Shown here piece by piece: positions 23,050-36,023 of a stretch of DNA of 64,000 nt. The notes below the pieces were generated by a model. The model saw nothing but the letters and a program-made list of their open reading frames with translations, ran no database searches and was not told where the DNA came from. Positions within the stretch are counted from its first letter, which is position 1. Each line of letters opens with the position of its first letter. The stretch lies in the NCBI GenBank assembly GCA_028023455.1, contig JAQFVV010012397.1, forward strand, positions 5,692,237 to 5,756,236, written 5' to 3'. The position numbers and the translations under genes are program-made. Source of the stretch: Epiperipatus broadwayi. Lineage: Eukaryota; Onychophora; Udeonychophora; Euonychophora; Peripatidae.

Positions 23050-24190
23050 ATCTTGTAATTGAATATTAATAAATACAGTAAACAAATATATGTAAAGTAC
23101 AGCTTTAAAAAACTTTTATCCACTTAGGAGTGCTTTTGACTATCTTCACAGTCTTTGTCAACTAATACTTTCAAAGGCTATCTTCCCCACAATTGTCTGT
23201 TTATTAAGTCTTGCTTATATTTATAAATTAATATGGTTTCCTTTGTTTTCCTTTTATTGTTATTTCTTTCAATTTGCAATATTTTTACATTATTATAATT
23301 AAAATTAAAATCAAATATACAAAATCTATTATGGTCCTAAAAAAAACCAATGCTGAAACATTATCATTTCTATTACAATTTTGTTTCATTTTTTGAACCC
23401 TTCTTAATAACAGCAAGTCTTCTTTAGTTCTTTTCTTCAATATACATCTTGATTCCCCTATATGTTTACTGCCATACTTACATCTCCATTTATAAATGAT
23501 GCCATTTTTATTTTAAAATGAGGTTTTATCTTTTGAATTATTTATTAATTTGTTTAATACAGGAGGTACAATAAAATGCAATATCACATATATTTTTTGT
23601 AAATTTCTCTTATAAAATTTACTTGTTTATTTGAAATATATGGTATTGATATCCATATTTTTTATTAGCAGTAGAATGAATCTTATTATTAATATTTTTA
23701 TTTTTATATTTTCTATTAAAATTTTTAATAGTATAATATATAAGATCATAATCATAGCCAACATTTAACAATTCATTCAAATACATTTCAGTATTTTTGC
23801 CTTTATCCTATGAATACTTACAATGATTGTTATTTCTAAATAAAAAGAATTTCAAACCTGCTGTTTAATTTGACATTAGCACTCTTGATTTATATGGAAT
23901 GTAACCTCTTTTTGCTATTGTAATGGAAATGATAATGTTTCAGCATCATTTTTATGACCATAATAGATTATGTATATGTGTTTTTAATTTGAATTATAAT
24001 AATATAAAAATATTGCAAATTGAAAGAAACAACAATAAAAGGAAAATAAAGGAAGCCATGTTAAATATAAACAAGACTTAATAAACAGACAGGCAGAAAA
24101 TATAAAAATCATGTAATTGTGGGAAGGTTAGCCTTTGAAAGTGTTAATCTCCTATTGTAAATTGTATTGAGAAAACATTCCCTTTCTTTA
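23050..24190. mobile_element. head-to-head pair of decayed PLE fragments
   Basis: The left part (about 23170-23880) encodes, on the minus strand, a PLE C-terminus broken by stops; recognisable are a DHN-like motif near 23330 and a basic NNNKRK stretch near 23255-23270. The right part (about 23900-24150) carries the mirror copy on the plus strand, again with NNNKRK near 24030. The junction is near 23890. The left end (23118-23163) has the minus-strand TTGACAAAGACTG...TAGTCAAAAGCACT motif. Confidence 0.7.
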
Positions 24191-24399
24191 TTCTCTGTTC
24201 AGCTTTCTTCTTTAATCTGTCTCTAGCAAAACTTCAATTCTCCACTACATATGCTGTTTATTTCCAACAGGAATGGGCCACTTAAAAAGAAAAAGCTCAA
24301 ACCGATCCTAGTGCAATGATTTTAGAATTAATCCTGTAGATTCATGGTATGTATAGTTAATTATTTTAACCTTTTGTGGCAATACTTTAAACCAATGTT

Positions 24400-24960
24400 G
24401 ATGTTTACCTTTCAAATGTATGTGAAATAAGTTTCCCAATTCTTTCATAACCGATTCACATGGGTTAGATTGTGGTTAGAGATAGAGGTGAGAATGTGAT
24501 GTATTCTTGCTAAAGCCAATTTTTTCATTCTCTTGATATGAAAGCCAATTTTTTTATTCTCTTGATATGAAAGGAGTCTCGTGATTGCTCAAAATTATCT
24601 AGGGTTTTCCAACTTGAATAAATTGTTTTTCTTTTAGTACACTTATGGAAGACTTGGCATCAGCCTTTCATAGGGGATAGGCCTGTACTAATATATATTT
24701 ATATCTATGAAAGGACAGTAGTGGATCATAAAGATCTATGGCTAGTAGCTCATTTGAGTTTTAGCTTATTATTGGTGCCAGCATCCCAGCATAATGTTTA
24801 TTAGCTGATTTATTTTTCCAGTATTCATGACACCTCTGCAATGTAGTAACCACTTACCTACACAAACTCAGCCAATAATACCATCCTTGTAGAAGTTTAC
24901 TTGTTTTAAGTGTTTCATAATGCCCATATATACTATGCACATAATTTATTACTTTTTTTA
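24400..24960 (-). pseudogene. integrase remnant (Ty3/gypsy)
   Basis: Minus-strand translation of about 24670-24790 gives LLAIDLYDPLLSFHRYKYIL, matching the integrase core pattern around its first catalytic Asp. Upstream (24830-24950) a broken zinc-binding-like segment keeps YYW and a later C/H-rich piece. Downstream near 24440-24475 ESVMKELGNLFHI fits the region before the second Asp. Several stops and shifts. Confidence 0.65.
24512..24569. repeat. 29-bp direct duplication
   Basis: AAAGCCAATTTTTTCATTCT and the following nine bases occur twice in tandem (24512-24540 and 24541-24569) with one difference. It interrupts the integrase remnant. Confidence 0.85.
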
Positions 24961-25286
24961 GATTTCATGTTATAAATACTCTCCAACAATCTACCCCCCC
25001 TTTTAACCTGAAACATCAACAAACCATTTTTTTATTTTATATCGATATAACTTGTTTTTTTTTTTGTGTGTGTGTGTGATTTTTTTTTGTTGACTAACAG
25101 TTGCCTTATTATAGCCTTGTATCAGTTTCTTTCTTGTAGTATCTAAGTGTTGTAAAAACTGAAGTCTCTTTATATCTTTCTCTATCGATATCTCAGGGTC
25201 AGTCTTAAGGGATATTATTTGAGCTTCCTCTAGTGTTAAGTTTTGGCTGTGAACCAAAATTGGATTTCTGCTTAATATATCCAGTA

Positions 25287-26340
25287 CTATATTTTTCCAG
25301 GAGCAAGAACTACCCTGTAATTAATTTTCTGTAAATACAATGCCCATCTTGTAAACCTATCATTGGTTAAGTAGCATCTATTTATAAACTTTAAACTTTT
25401 ATGATTGCTGATAATAATCTCAGATTTTAGAAATAAATGTTTAATTTTATTTATGGCCCAAATAATTGCCAATGCTTCCCTTTCCATAGTGGTATAATTT
25501 CTTTTTTGCTGGATATAATGTCCTATTTAAAAAATATAAAACTCGATGTATCTTCTCTTCATTTTCCTGGAACAATACCACCTCCAATACTACACTACTA
25601 CTGTCAGTTTGTAACATAAAAAGTTTGGCAAAATCAGGATAGGCAAGCATTATAGTATCTACAAAATTTTCTTTGATCTGATTAAAGACTTGCTCTTGTT
25701 TTATAGTCACTCTCACTTGCTATGTTTTTTCAGCAGGCATGCAAATGCTTCCATATCTGTACAAAAATCCTTGTAGAACCTTTGGTAGAAATTACATATA
25801 ACAAGGCATGATCTAATCTGTTTTCTATTATTTGGCTGAAAAAATTTAATGATCACTTCTATCTTGTCAGAATGGGGTCTCACCCCTTTAGCACATATGA
25901 GATGACCAAGAAATATAATTTTTTTCTGTAGTGCATTACTTTTTTTAAGATTTATTGTAATGACACTCAAAAAAACACAACCAAGTTTTCTAAATGTTCC
26001 TGATGTGATTGTGATGCTATCACAACAACATCCATATAATATAGTATAAATTCTTTTACCCTCTTGGTAAGTACCTGGTCTAAACATCACAATAGCCCTG
26101 ATCCACTGTTAACTAGTCCAAATGAACTCATTGAAACATGTAAGTAAAGCCTTCATAATGGAATGCTGTGTATTTTTGATTCTCAGTGTGAAGCAATATC
26201 TGCCAATAACTTGATGTTAAATCGAACAATGAAAAATATTTATTTCCCATAAATTCCAACAGCTAATCTGTAATTCATGTTGGCACATCCCAATCAGGTA
26301 TAGTAATAGTATTTAACTGATGAGCATCTAAGCATACACT
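25287..26340 (-). pseudogene. reverse transcriptase and RNase H remnant (Ty3/gypsy)
   Basis: Order on the minus strand: SVCLDAHQLNTIT (fingers, about 26340-26300), then KEFILYYMDVVVIASQSHQE (catalytic region, about 26070-26010), where the usual YMDD reads YMDV. Next come FLGHLICAKGVRPHSDK and a NFYQRF thumb motif (25900-25760), the connection LAYPDFAKLFMLQTDSSS (about 25650-25590), and the RNase H EREALAIIWAINKIKHLF (about 25490-25430). At least three frame changes separate the pieces. Loss of the second catalytic Asp shows it is dead. Confidence 0.82.
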
Positions 26341-26638
26341 CATAGAGCTGTTTTTTTTACAATTACTAAAGGGTTTATATACAATGACTGTTGTTTTTTA
26401 TGATACTTCATTGTTCCATTTGTTGTATTTGTTTATCAACTTCATCTTTATATTTGATAGGAACTGGGTACAACTGACTTTGGAAATGAGTTTCTTCTTT
26501 CACCTTTATCTGATGAACATACCCCTTTATAATTTCAGGTTTTATGGTGAATACTTGTTCATTTTGCACAAGTGCCTCTTTAAGTTGACTTTTCTAGCCC
26601 ATATTATTGCTCCTTAACTCAGTTATTTTACATTCTAT

Positions 26639-26851
26639 TTATTGGTATATGTCATCAGTCATTAAATAAGCTACCTTGTTATCACTCTGTCTACTACACC
26701 CACTAAATGACACCTTTTCACTACCTATCACTATATTCTTTTTGCTATAATTAATTTTTGTCCCAGTTTGGTGCATAAAATCTGACCCCAATATAAGATC
26801 TTCTACCAAACTGGGGTTGATAATAATGTATGCTGTATATTTATTCCCCAA
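26639..26851 (-). pseudogene. aspartic protease C-terminal remnant (Ty3/gypsy)
   Basis: A 70-codon frame with VEDLILGSDFMHQTGTKINY, the conserved C-terminal half of retrotransposon aspartic proteases (ILG-x-DF). The catalytic D-S/T-G part is not in this frame. It lies upstream of the RT in element order, as expected. Confidence 0.7.
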
Positions 26852-26967
26852 TGTACTTCCTTGTATATTTGTTCTGGGTCCAACTTACCTCCTTTACCAT
26901 TAGCCATATTTATTTCAGACTTTACAACTGTATTTCCCTCTCTTGAGCCCTGATTTGATAAAATATT

Positions 26968-27690
26968 TTATTTGAGATTATCAAGACTTGATTCCCCATG
27001 TCTAGTAGAGCTTATATCCCTATTCACTGTATTTTTAATGTTATCATAGGACATGTTTGTTCTGCCATCATTAGAATTTTTTTCTTCCTCAATGACTACA
27101 TTTAACAGCTTGGGTAATTGTTTTTGTTTCTCTTCTTCCTGTATGTTTTCTTCATCTCCAATATGTCTGCCACTCCTTTGTACCAACAAACAGCTAATCA
27201 CTCTCCTATATTTTTGGCATATTTTTATAATACTTATAATCTGCCATTCAGAAATAGAATATTCTATCATCTTTCTCAATTTCAACATTTGCTTTAAAAA
27301 ACCTGTCTATATCCTATCACTTCTTCTTTTTATACCTTTCTAATTCTATCACTCTTCATATCTTTTCTTGTCTTTTTATGTTCCAAAATGTATGCATTAA
27401 TTTACTTTTGTACTGTTTAAAATCATCCAGGCTTTTCTGTATTGTTCTCTACCAATCTCTTGCTGTACCCACCAAATGATTACTTGCTATAATTATTTTT
27501 CTTCTTCCCTTGCCCTGTATATACAGAAACACTCTTCTAAACTCTCCAAGTGTTCAAATAGAGTCTCTTCTTTATCTACTTTGAACATTTTAATCTTAAT
27601 TCTATCTTGCATTTTATCTAAAATGTTTTAAATATACTTTTGAAACTCAAAGTGATCCTCTGGCCATTCGAGGGTACCACTAAGCATTTC
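26968..27690 (-). pseudogene. gag remnant (Ty3/gypsy)
   Basis: From a plausible ATG at 27687-27685 the minus strand reads LEWPEDHFEFQKYI, then ETLFEHLESLEECFCIY. After one shift it continues HLVGTARDW and LDDFKQYKSKLMHTF, the pattern of a retrotransposon capsid domain. The following 106-codon frame (26968-27288) is glutamate- and lysine-rich with a few cysteines near its start, possibly a ruined zinc knuckle. Stops and shifts throughout. Confidence 0.65.
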
Positions 27691-27699
27691 TAGCTTGGA

Positions 27700-30600
27700 A
27701 CCAGATTATGAAGGTTTCCACAATCATGATCAATTATTTATTTATAAACAGCAATCACCAAATATATTTTAAAAAAGTAATCTTACATGAATTTATCTCA
27801 GCCAAATAGACACTGAATTAAATTACTAAACCAGATTAAACAGGGACACTCAAATATGACATTTAATAGATTTTATTATATTCACTTTCAATTTAAAAAA
27901 AAAAAACATATTCTCTTTTCCTATAGCATTCTAAACTGACTCAAATCTTTTTATAAAGAACAAATACAAGCTTAAATTACAAATTATTTAACTAATATTC
28001 TCCTTTCAAGGGAACATGCACCATCATTAACTCTATGTATGAAAGAAAACCTTGAACAATTAGATGTGAACACAAGGGTGACTTACTAATAAAAGTGTGC
28101 TGAATGGCAACCCTCAAACCACCTCTTCCCACATTAAACAATTTAATCTAATCTCAATGTATGGCATAAGTGTCTTTCATTTGCTTACAGCCATCAAAGC
28201 ATCTATTTTCTCTATACCATGTTCTGACATAAGGTTCAAGTGTTGCTTATTGTCAAACATACAACTGGCCTAAATCCTTCCCTCCTCTACTTGTCTTTCA
28301 AGATTGAGGAGTTAACATTATTAGAATATATATAAACATATTTAAAGAATATATGAGTTTAACCCCCTCTCCTTTTATTTTAATTAATTTAACATAGTAC
28401 AATAAAATTCCCAGCAATAATCCCACATTCTATTGTTGAAATATTTAAGACACTTAATAGTATATGTATATTTCTGTTATGCAAAATGGAATCAAAGTTC
28501 ACTCAATAACCATTTATAGCTACCCTGATTGATAGTGATGGTCCTGTGAAGTATTTTATCCTGCGCTTATCATGGTATGTCCTAGATTTCCATGTTAATC
28601 CAATTTCCTCGGCTAGCCCTACACATCCTATGCAAGGTTGGTATTTTCCAACTGGCAGTTCCAGGTGATAATGGAAAGAGAGTCCCCAAAAGGGAGGAAG
28701 TTCTGATATCTCTAGCCACTCAACATATCCTCTACACTTTTCTTTAAATTTGATTTTACTTTGCAGGTTTTAAATTGTTGAAGAGTCTGAGCCAAATCAA
28801 AAACAACAGTCTAGTCACTAACTTTGGCAAAATTCCAATTAATTTTAAACAAAAGACAATCCCATAATTTATAGTTTTTTTACAATGTTACTTATAATCC
28901 TGAAAAAACATTCCAAACTGATGAGCACAATAGATAGTACAAAAATACATCCACTATCAAAGTTTCAATAATAGAGGGAATTGCAGAAAAATTCTATACT
29001 GTACTTTCTTTCTCCTTTTATCTTTAAGAATTTCTTATGTTTTGTTTTCCTTTTTTTTATTTAATTAATTTCAAAACTTTTAAAATTTCATTTCAAAAAA
29101 TAAGTTTTATTATTAGTATAAAAATATGTTTTATTACAAAATAATATATACATGATTTTAACATATATATATATAGTGTGTGTATATGTATGGATATGAG
29201 CTGGCAGAAAAATACCAGCTCAAAATATGTGTGTAAATAAAAATAAAAAATATCTTGTGTAAATTAAATTATAAGTCAACTTGAGTGAAATTGCTTGAAC
29301 ATCTCCATTGATTTTAATTGTATGCTTGCTGGTGTTGTAGACTATTTATATATCTATAGAATTGACACTAATATATGTTACATTAAATGTGAGCAACACA
29401 TTAAAATTAAAGGTTTATCTTTTATCCATATATAATTGGGCAGAAGAAAATTAACCTCTGGTCATGCACTGTTCTTTTAACAATTATAAATTTCTGTGCA
29501 CTCCCATTTTTCACAATTAAATAATAGTAGATTTATATCCATATTTATATAATGATAAATTTATATTAAAAATATGTAATGTAAAATAATAATTTCAAGT
29601 ACTATTAAATTAATAATTGAAATGCTTCTATCTGCCATGTTCTATAATGTTTTACATTTAAAAAACACAATACTTTATATATGCATTTTTCAATCTTTTA
29701 TAATAGAGTTACCTAGAAGTACAATATCTAGAGGAGTGGTGTATTTTATTGCTTTTGACGTGAATTGATTTTGAAATTAATGATATTTAAATTCACAGAG
29801 TAAGCTATTTCACTTATTTTTAAAACTTCATACACAATTAGACAATCATGAATATGTGATGAAAAATAATTTATACTGACAATATACAATGCTAGGTGTC
29901 CTCCTGCAGAGTTCTAGCACTGAGATAAATTTAATTATTATCTCTGTCTGAATGCTTTCAACTTTACATTTAATATTAATTCATTTTTATTTTTAGAGTA
30001 TAATAAATATTACTTCATTTGATAGATATTTTTGTTTAGAAATGAAGAAAATTTAAAAAATTCACATTTGACTTTTGTAAGTATTAAAAAAATTACATTG
30101 TAATCAACACAATAAATATTTTTCATGTCTATTGTCAAAAGAATCAATTTCATTTCAGAAAACAAATACAATCTTATTATTTGATATTTCAATGTAAAAT
30201 GTGAATGAATAAATATCAATGTGTGATAAATATATGGAACTATTCTTTAAATGTTTAATAAAGAACTAAATATTTAGATGTAATGTTTTGAAATTAACTC
30301 ATTGCCCATAAATATAATTGAATATCCATCCAACTTCAGCAAATGACAATGCATTGAAGTTATAATGATACCACTTTGCATTTGAATTTCGTGTAGATTA
30401 TGTTGATGGATACTGTATGTTGACAATCTTACAAATGATTTCATTCAATCATAGCAATGGGTTCTGAATATCAAAGTTAAGTGGGTATTTTTGAATCAGC
30501 ATTTGGGTTAGTTGGAACATTTTACAACTTTGATCATCCCATGGGAGCTAACATCATGAAGCTATTCTTCTCTGATGACAGGGAGAAGCCAACATCAAAC

Positions 30601-31157
30601 TACTCACTCATTCTGGTATGTAGCACAATTTTATAACAAAATCTGACAAATCGAGTAGAACATTATTTACTAATATTAATAATAATCATCCTTAACAATA
30701 CACTCTTCTAAGTTTATATCTTTTATGGTGTCTTGGGGAGATTTTATGTTGTATGAGATGATTTTAATGGATTTACTTATTTCCCTTTTCTTAAGTACTC
30801 TTCTATTAGCATTTCATTTCATAACTACTTGGATCCCCTGCTGTGTCTATTTCCTTCCTTTTATTTTACTATCAATACCTTCTTGATGTATCTAAGCCTT
30901 AAGAGTATTGAACTATAACTATATCAGTGATTTTTACTATTGATACAAAAATAAGGCAATAATTTTTACATCCTGTAATGTCTTATTTTCATTACCAAAC
31001 CCTTCCTTTATTGTTTATCTACATTAACTTTATCTAATTGTTTGCTTAGCTTTCAATGTTTACTTTATCTTCCTAGTTTTATTGTAAGTTATTTAGACTA
31101 ATATAATCTATAATCTAATGGAAATAGATGGGAATTAAAGAAAATGAAGCATGTATG
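27700..31157. other. 3.4 kb AT-rich, nothing recognised
   Basis: No domain, RNA gene or long repeat found. A 69-codon frame at 30010-30219 looks random. 28500-28740 is slightly more GC-rich but has no ORF I can support. Confidence 0.55.
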
Positions 31158-31162
31158 CACCA

Positions 31163-31223
<61 letters not shown>
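31158..31223. repeat. (AT)n microsatellite
   Basis: About 33 AT units without interruption. Confidence 0.95.
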
Positions 31224-31225
<2 letters not shown>

Positions 31226-31472
31226 TTTGAATGTTCAACTACTTCATGCTCAATCCCATTTTTTATTTTATATTCAATGTCATTACTATATGAGATCTAA
31301 CAGTTTTTCTTTGAAAAGTTAACCTTGATAATAGCAGGTGCTATTTCATCGAAATGTTGGCAAGTAAGCAAAAGTAACCCTTGGCTTAACCCAAAAATTA
31401 CTTTTTTTACATCATATAAACATTAAACATGTATATATATATAATGTCCGTTAATTAAAACAAAATTGTAAT

Positions 31473-31668
31473 TATAATTGAAATAATAAATTTAACTGTT
31501 TACAAACTATTATAAACAATCCTTAACCGTGCAGAAGTACTTTTGGTTAATTTCTTAAACCTTAATGGCAGTTGAGGCAGGTTTAAGAAATTAATCGAAA
31601 GTAATTCTGCAGATTTAAGAATTGTTTATAATAGTTTGTAAACCGTTAAATTTATTATTTCAATTATA
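31473..31668. repeat. foldback repeat, arms about 90 bp
   Basis: TATAATTGAAATAATAAATT at the left end is mirrored at the right end (about 31649-31668), and GCAGAAGTACTTTTGGTTAA by the stretch near 31580-31605. The loop is about 15 bases around 31570. The arms share the GCAGAAGTACTTTYGGTT motif with the foldback at 20312-20544, so they belong to one family. No ORF. Confidence 0.75.
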
Positions 31669-34026
31669 TATAAGATACATGGTATATTAGTAATTGTGTT
31701 AATTTTGTCAATTCAAGAAAATGATCTACAGAATGTTCTTAATCTTTTGAACACAACCTATAAAGACACTGGCCTAGAAATTAATGTTTCAAATGATCAA
31801 GTGTTTTATTAGCCAAGGATGAAATAAAAATTTTCAGGGACTTTTAACTTATAGGATTAGCTGTCTGAGAATATGAATCATTTTAAATATACTTTTAAAG
31901 AGACATAACCTCTCTTAACATGTTGTTAAAAATAGTGCATCATATTATAATGAAATAATTACTTCAGATAAATTTATTGTATAAAGAGATATTATTTTAT
32001 CACATTTATTATATTAAGGTGAAATTTGGATTTGTTATTGCCATAACATAAAGATATTGGAAATGTAAATAAATTTCATTTAAGAATATTTCATAAGACA
32101 ATAAGATCATAAAATGAATCTGTAGAACTTTTGTTTTGAAAGATGGAATTATATTCAATCTATTATTATTACATATTTTCAACAAAATGAATGATTATAA
32201 TCAATTTCCTAAAAAAAATAGTTCATGATCCACTTGAGTGATTTTCATTCAAGAGCAGATCTTGATTGCATTATAAAGATCATCTTAAATACGTTTTAAA
32301 AAAGATGCAATATTAATTATTTTTATTGAGAAAGTAAAATAAATGTTAAAATATAATGGATATTTACAATTAAATACGATTTTTATTCAGAAAGCAAAAA
32401 TTTCAGCAGAAACAAATAAAAGACAGCATAAAATGTTAAATAAACAGTCTAAACATTATAATGTTGATGACTGTGTATCACTCAACATCAAAGCAATGTC
32501 TATATTATAAATATATATTAATGATATAAAAGGTATATGAAAAATTGTATTAAAGAAATAAAATAAAGTAACAGGAATTGTATTGGATATTGTTTTAAAG
32601 ACAAAACTATTTTAAAGTCATTCTTTATAAAGACTGCAACTATAGAAAAAATGGATTTACTGATAATTGGATGGATTGTATCATTATAATGATAAATGTT
32701 CCATTAAAGGCCTAAAAATCTAAATAGATGATAAATTATTCTGAATATATGTCATTTATATGATTTCCAGCACTAGATATCAATTTAGTAGCACATCGTA
32801 TTGGGGGGGAGAGTGTAAAAAGATGAAGCAAACAATTATGTTCATATAAAGAAAAAAATGTATGCATGATTCATGAAAATTATATATCTATAAAGTATAT
32901 ATATATATATAATCCATCTCAATGAATAGGATATTTTATAACGAGGGACAACATATCTATCTATCTTTATGTATATATTAATATTAGAGCATTTCTTACT
33001 GTTATGATTTTTGCTTTATAATGATTCTTATTATTGATGATAATTTATCCTGATGGCGTTTGATAAAAGATGATTTTGAGTCAAATAATTTGCTTTTTAA
33101 TATATCACTCAATGTAAATTTGAAATGTGTCATTTTTTCCCCTATATTATTTAATTTTTAATGGATGTAAATTGTTCAAGGAAGAAAAGTTACAACTTTT
33201 ACCTTCGAGAAAAATACTCTGAAATAAAAAATTATATTGTTGTGATATAATATCTATGACTTTTAAAAATAGTTTTTATATTATTTATTTAGTGCTCTTA
33301 AAAATCTCTGCTAAATGAAATTACAATTATAAAACACTTATTTCAGTGATATAAAAAATGTTTTACTTTTATGAAAATGTATTTGAGTAAATCAATCCAT
33401 TAGTAAAATTATTTTTCAATGATTGGAAAACAAAATTGAATAGTCGATTTTTTTTTTTTACAGTTTTATCGAGGATTAATTAAATAGTATTGATTTTTAA
33501 AAGTATTTAGTTAATTTTTAAAATGACGGTTATCTAGTTCTAACATTTTTAAAGTAACAATTACCGTTTTTTTTATTATTATCGTAATTTATATTACAGA
33601 TTACACAGATGTTAGAGTGAATCTGAAATAAATTTATATTAAAACTAGAAATATTTTAGGTAAATGAGAATTTCTAAATAATCCAAGGATTTTGATTTTC
33701 TATAGCTAGCTTGCAACCCAATCGAGTTGGATATATAATATTGCTCAATAAATGGTTATTTATTTATTTTTAATAATTTAATGTGGTTGAGAATAAGATC
33801 GTGAACATGCAATGTATAATATATCCAATTTTGAAGTCAATAAATGTTTCATTATTCTTTACCTAATATTTATTCTACCAAAAGTTCTAAGATTCAATAT
33901 CACTATTTAAATGCTTTGAGTGATTTAATGACACTATATATACATTTTTGCTTCTGAATTATTTGTTTTATTGTTTATCACTTTTATTTATTTACAATAT
34001 TAACATCTTCATGGTGTCTTTTATAA
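31669..34026. other. 2.4 kb AT-rich, nothing recognised
   Basis: Only A/T runs and short AT tracts near 32900. No coding or RNA signal. Confidence 0.55.
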
Positions 34027-34037
34027 TATATATATAT

Positions 34038-34099
<62 letters not shown>
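34027..34099. repeat. (AT)n microsatellite
   Basis: AT units with one phase break (TAAATA near 34050). Confidence 0.93.
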
Positions 34100-34100
<1 letters not shown>

Positions 34101-34503
34101 GACTTTACTTATATAAACACAGAGGTAAATTATGGCTTTCTTCATACTATAACTACTGGCCTAATCCTACGCTAAACTTATGATAATACATCATACTGGA
34201 TTACACTATATAATAAATTTAATGCTTCTCACAATTATCAATACACATAATGAAATTATCGGTTATTAGTAAATATTTTAAACTTAAACAGATATATACC
34301 CAAACGAGTATATCTCTTTGTCAAAATAATGGATATGTTTTATATATATATAAAATATAATGTGTGTAATAAATATATAAAAGGGTATATAGATATAGAT
34401 AATATATGGATAAAATATAAAGTATATAATAGGTAAAATGGATATAGATAAAATGTAATGTGTATAATAACAATATAAAGGGTATGTAAATAAATATAAA
34501 GTG

Positions 34504-34507
<4 letters not shown>

Positions 34508-34545
<38 letters not shown>

Positions 34546-34561
34546 ATATATATTATATATA

Positions 34562-34602
<41 letters not shown>
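34508..34602. repeat. (AT)n microsatellite
   Basis: AT units with interruptions TCT near 34543 and 34562. It lies about 75 bp from the stop of the ORF of LTR element 2 and probably replaced or truncated its 3' end. Confidence 0.93.
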
Positions 34603-34609
<7 letters not shown>

Positions 34610-34676
34610 ATAAATCAAATATAGAGTATATAATATATATAGAGTGATCAAATCACTCACAAAAATAACTAACAAT

Positions 34677-36023
34677 TTAAATAGGATCTGGGGGTTGTTT
34701 AAGGAGTAACTCCACGCCGGGGTTGAAACAACATCCCAATAGATCATCATCATCTTCATCAGATGTCCAACCGTCTTCATCATCATCAGTTATCCATTCA
34801 TAGCTTTCATTTTTGTCTTTCAACCTCACAGGAGATCGCTTAGGGTGCATTGTCAAACTTCGTATCTCATGCAGCTTGAGATTCTTTTCTTCAAACGTGG
34901 GCTCCTGTTCTGCTACAGATAACTTACTAGTATTTTCTATAGGAGTTTCTTGGCATGGGGTGTCTAGATGCTTTATATTATTAATATTACTCCCGTTTAT
35001 TATTGCTTGTGTACATTTTACATTATTTTCATTTTTAGTGGTACTTTCTCTAGTAAGTGCTTTTTCACATTCCTTGCTTTGATTTTGCGTCTCTTGGGAT
35101 TCATCCTTTTCCATCCCAACTTGTTCTTCATACCGGGACAATGTGCTATTTTTATAATTAAGCTGGCACTTATGCTCGCTTAAAAAGTCGTTTCCTTTGA
35201 TTTTGATACTTTGCTGATCGACTTTGGCTTCCCCCTCTCTAAAATCATTTTCAGTATCATCTTCAGTCTGGCCAATAACTTGCACTATCTGTCTTTTATC
35301 TTCGTAATCACTAGCAAAGTTGCTTTCCTTACTTTCCTTTTCTGTCTCTTCTTTCATTTCTGCTACATCTCTCAATTCTGGAATACATGCTGTAATAACG
35401 TTTTTTTCTTTGTCGGCTATTTGACTTCTTTGTAGCAGGTTTTCTTTTATTTCATATATTTCCTCTCTGATCTCCCTTTGGGCTTCTTCACACTCTTGGA
35501 ATTTACTGCCTAATTCTACACCAACATCATAAACCTCGTCTATCACATTCTTTTCTTGACATTCTACCTTCTCTACTAAGGTCTTAACTTCTTTCATTAT
35601 GACCCTATCTTGATTATTTTCCACTTGACTTGTCTGTAAAGTTTCCTTGAATTCTCCCGTAACTTTATATTTATGCTGGCCACTGACTGATGGCCTAATT
35701 TCTTTAATTTGGGCCTCAAATCTTTGGTCAATTTTCTGATACCTTTCCTCCATTTTCTGTCTGTATCTTTTATCCCATTCTTCCATTTTCTGATCCATTT
35801 TTTTATTCCATTTCTCCATTTTCTGATCCTGTTTTTTATTCCATTCCTCCATTTTCTGATCCCGTTTTTTATTCCATTCCTCCGTATCCCGTCTAAGCTG
35901 TCTCAGCAACCAGTTAAAATCCCAGCCTTTCTGCTTAATCTCCATCGGTGTCTGTTCCGATATTTTTGTAACTAAATTCTCTGGCATAGCTACAGTTTTT
36001 GTTATCTTGTACAATCCTTTCAA
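34677..36023 (-). CDS. ORF of LTR element 2, coiled-coil charged protein (448 aa)
   Basis: Intact ORF. Residues about 48-110 form a tandem 11-residue repeat with pattern EWNKK-DQKME, highly charged and predicted coiled coil. Residues 110-330 are acidic and polar with many E, K and N, without recognisable domain. The C-terminus has a highly acidic patch (DDDEDGWTSDEDDDD), a Cys pair (GCC) and ends LLLKQPPDPI. No zinc knuckle, protease or polymerase motif. Its place in the element and its coiled coil suggest a structural, Gag-like role (inference). A 33-bp DNA repeat underlies the protein repeat at about 35750-35890. Confidence 0.7.
   Translation of the reverse strand: MKGLYKITKTVAMPENLVTKISEQTPMEIKQKGWDFNWLLRQLRRDTEEWNKKRDQKMEEWNKKQDQKMEKWNKKMDQKMEEWDKRYRQKMEERYQKIDQRFEAQIKEIRPSVSGQHKYKVTGEFKETLQTSQVENNQDRVIMKEVKTLVEKVECQEKNVIDEVYDVGVELGSKFQECEEAQREIREEIYEIKENLLQRSQIADKEKNVITACIPELRDVAEMKEETEKESKESNFASDYEDKRQIVQVIGQTEDDTENDFREGEAKVDQQSIKIKGNDFLSEHKCQLNYKNSTLSRYEEQVGMEKDESQETQNQSKECEKALTRESTTKNENNVKCTQAIINGSNINNIKHLDTPCQETPIENTSKLSVAEQEPTFEEKNLKLHEIRSLTMHPKRSPVRLKDKNESYEWITDDDEDGWTSDEDDDDLLGCCFNPGVELLLKQPPDPI

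Larger units (their letters stand above)
24400..27690 (-). mobile_element. decayed Ty3/gypsy retrotransposon (gag-pol), no LTRs seen
   Basis: Minus-strand remains in canonical order gag, protease, RT, RNase H, zinc-binding and integrase core, all broken by frameshifts and stops. The order with integrase last identifies Ty3/gypsy. No flanking LTR pair was found by eye. Confidence 0.85.
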
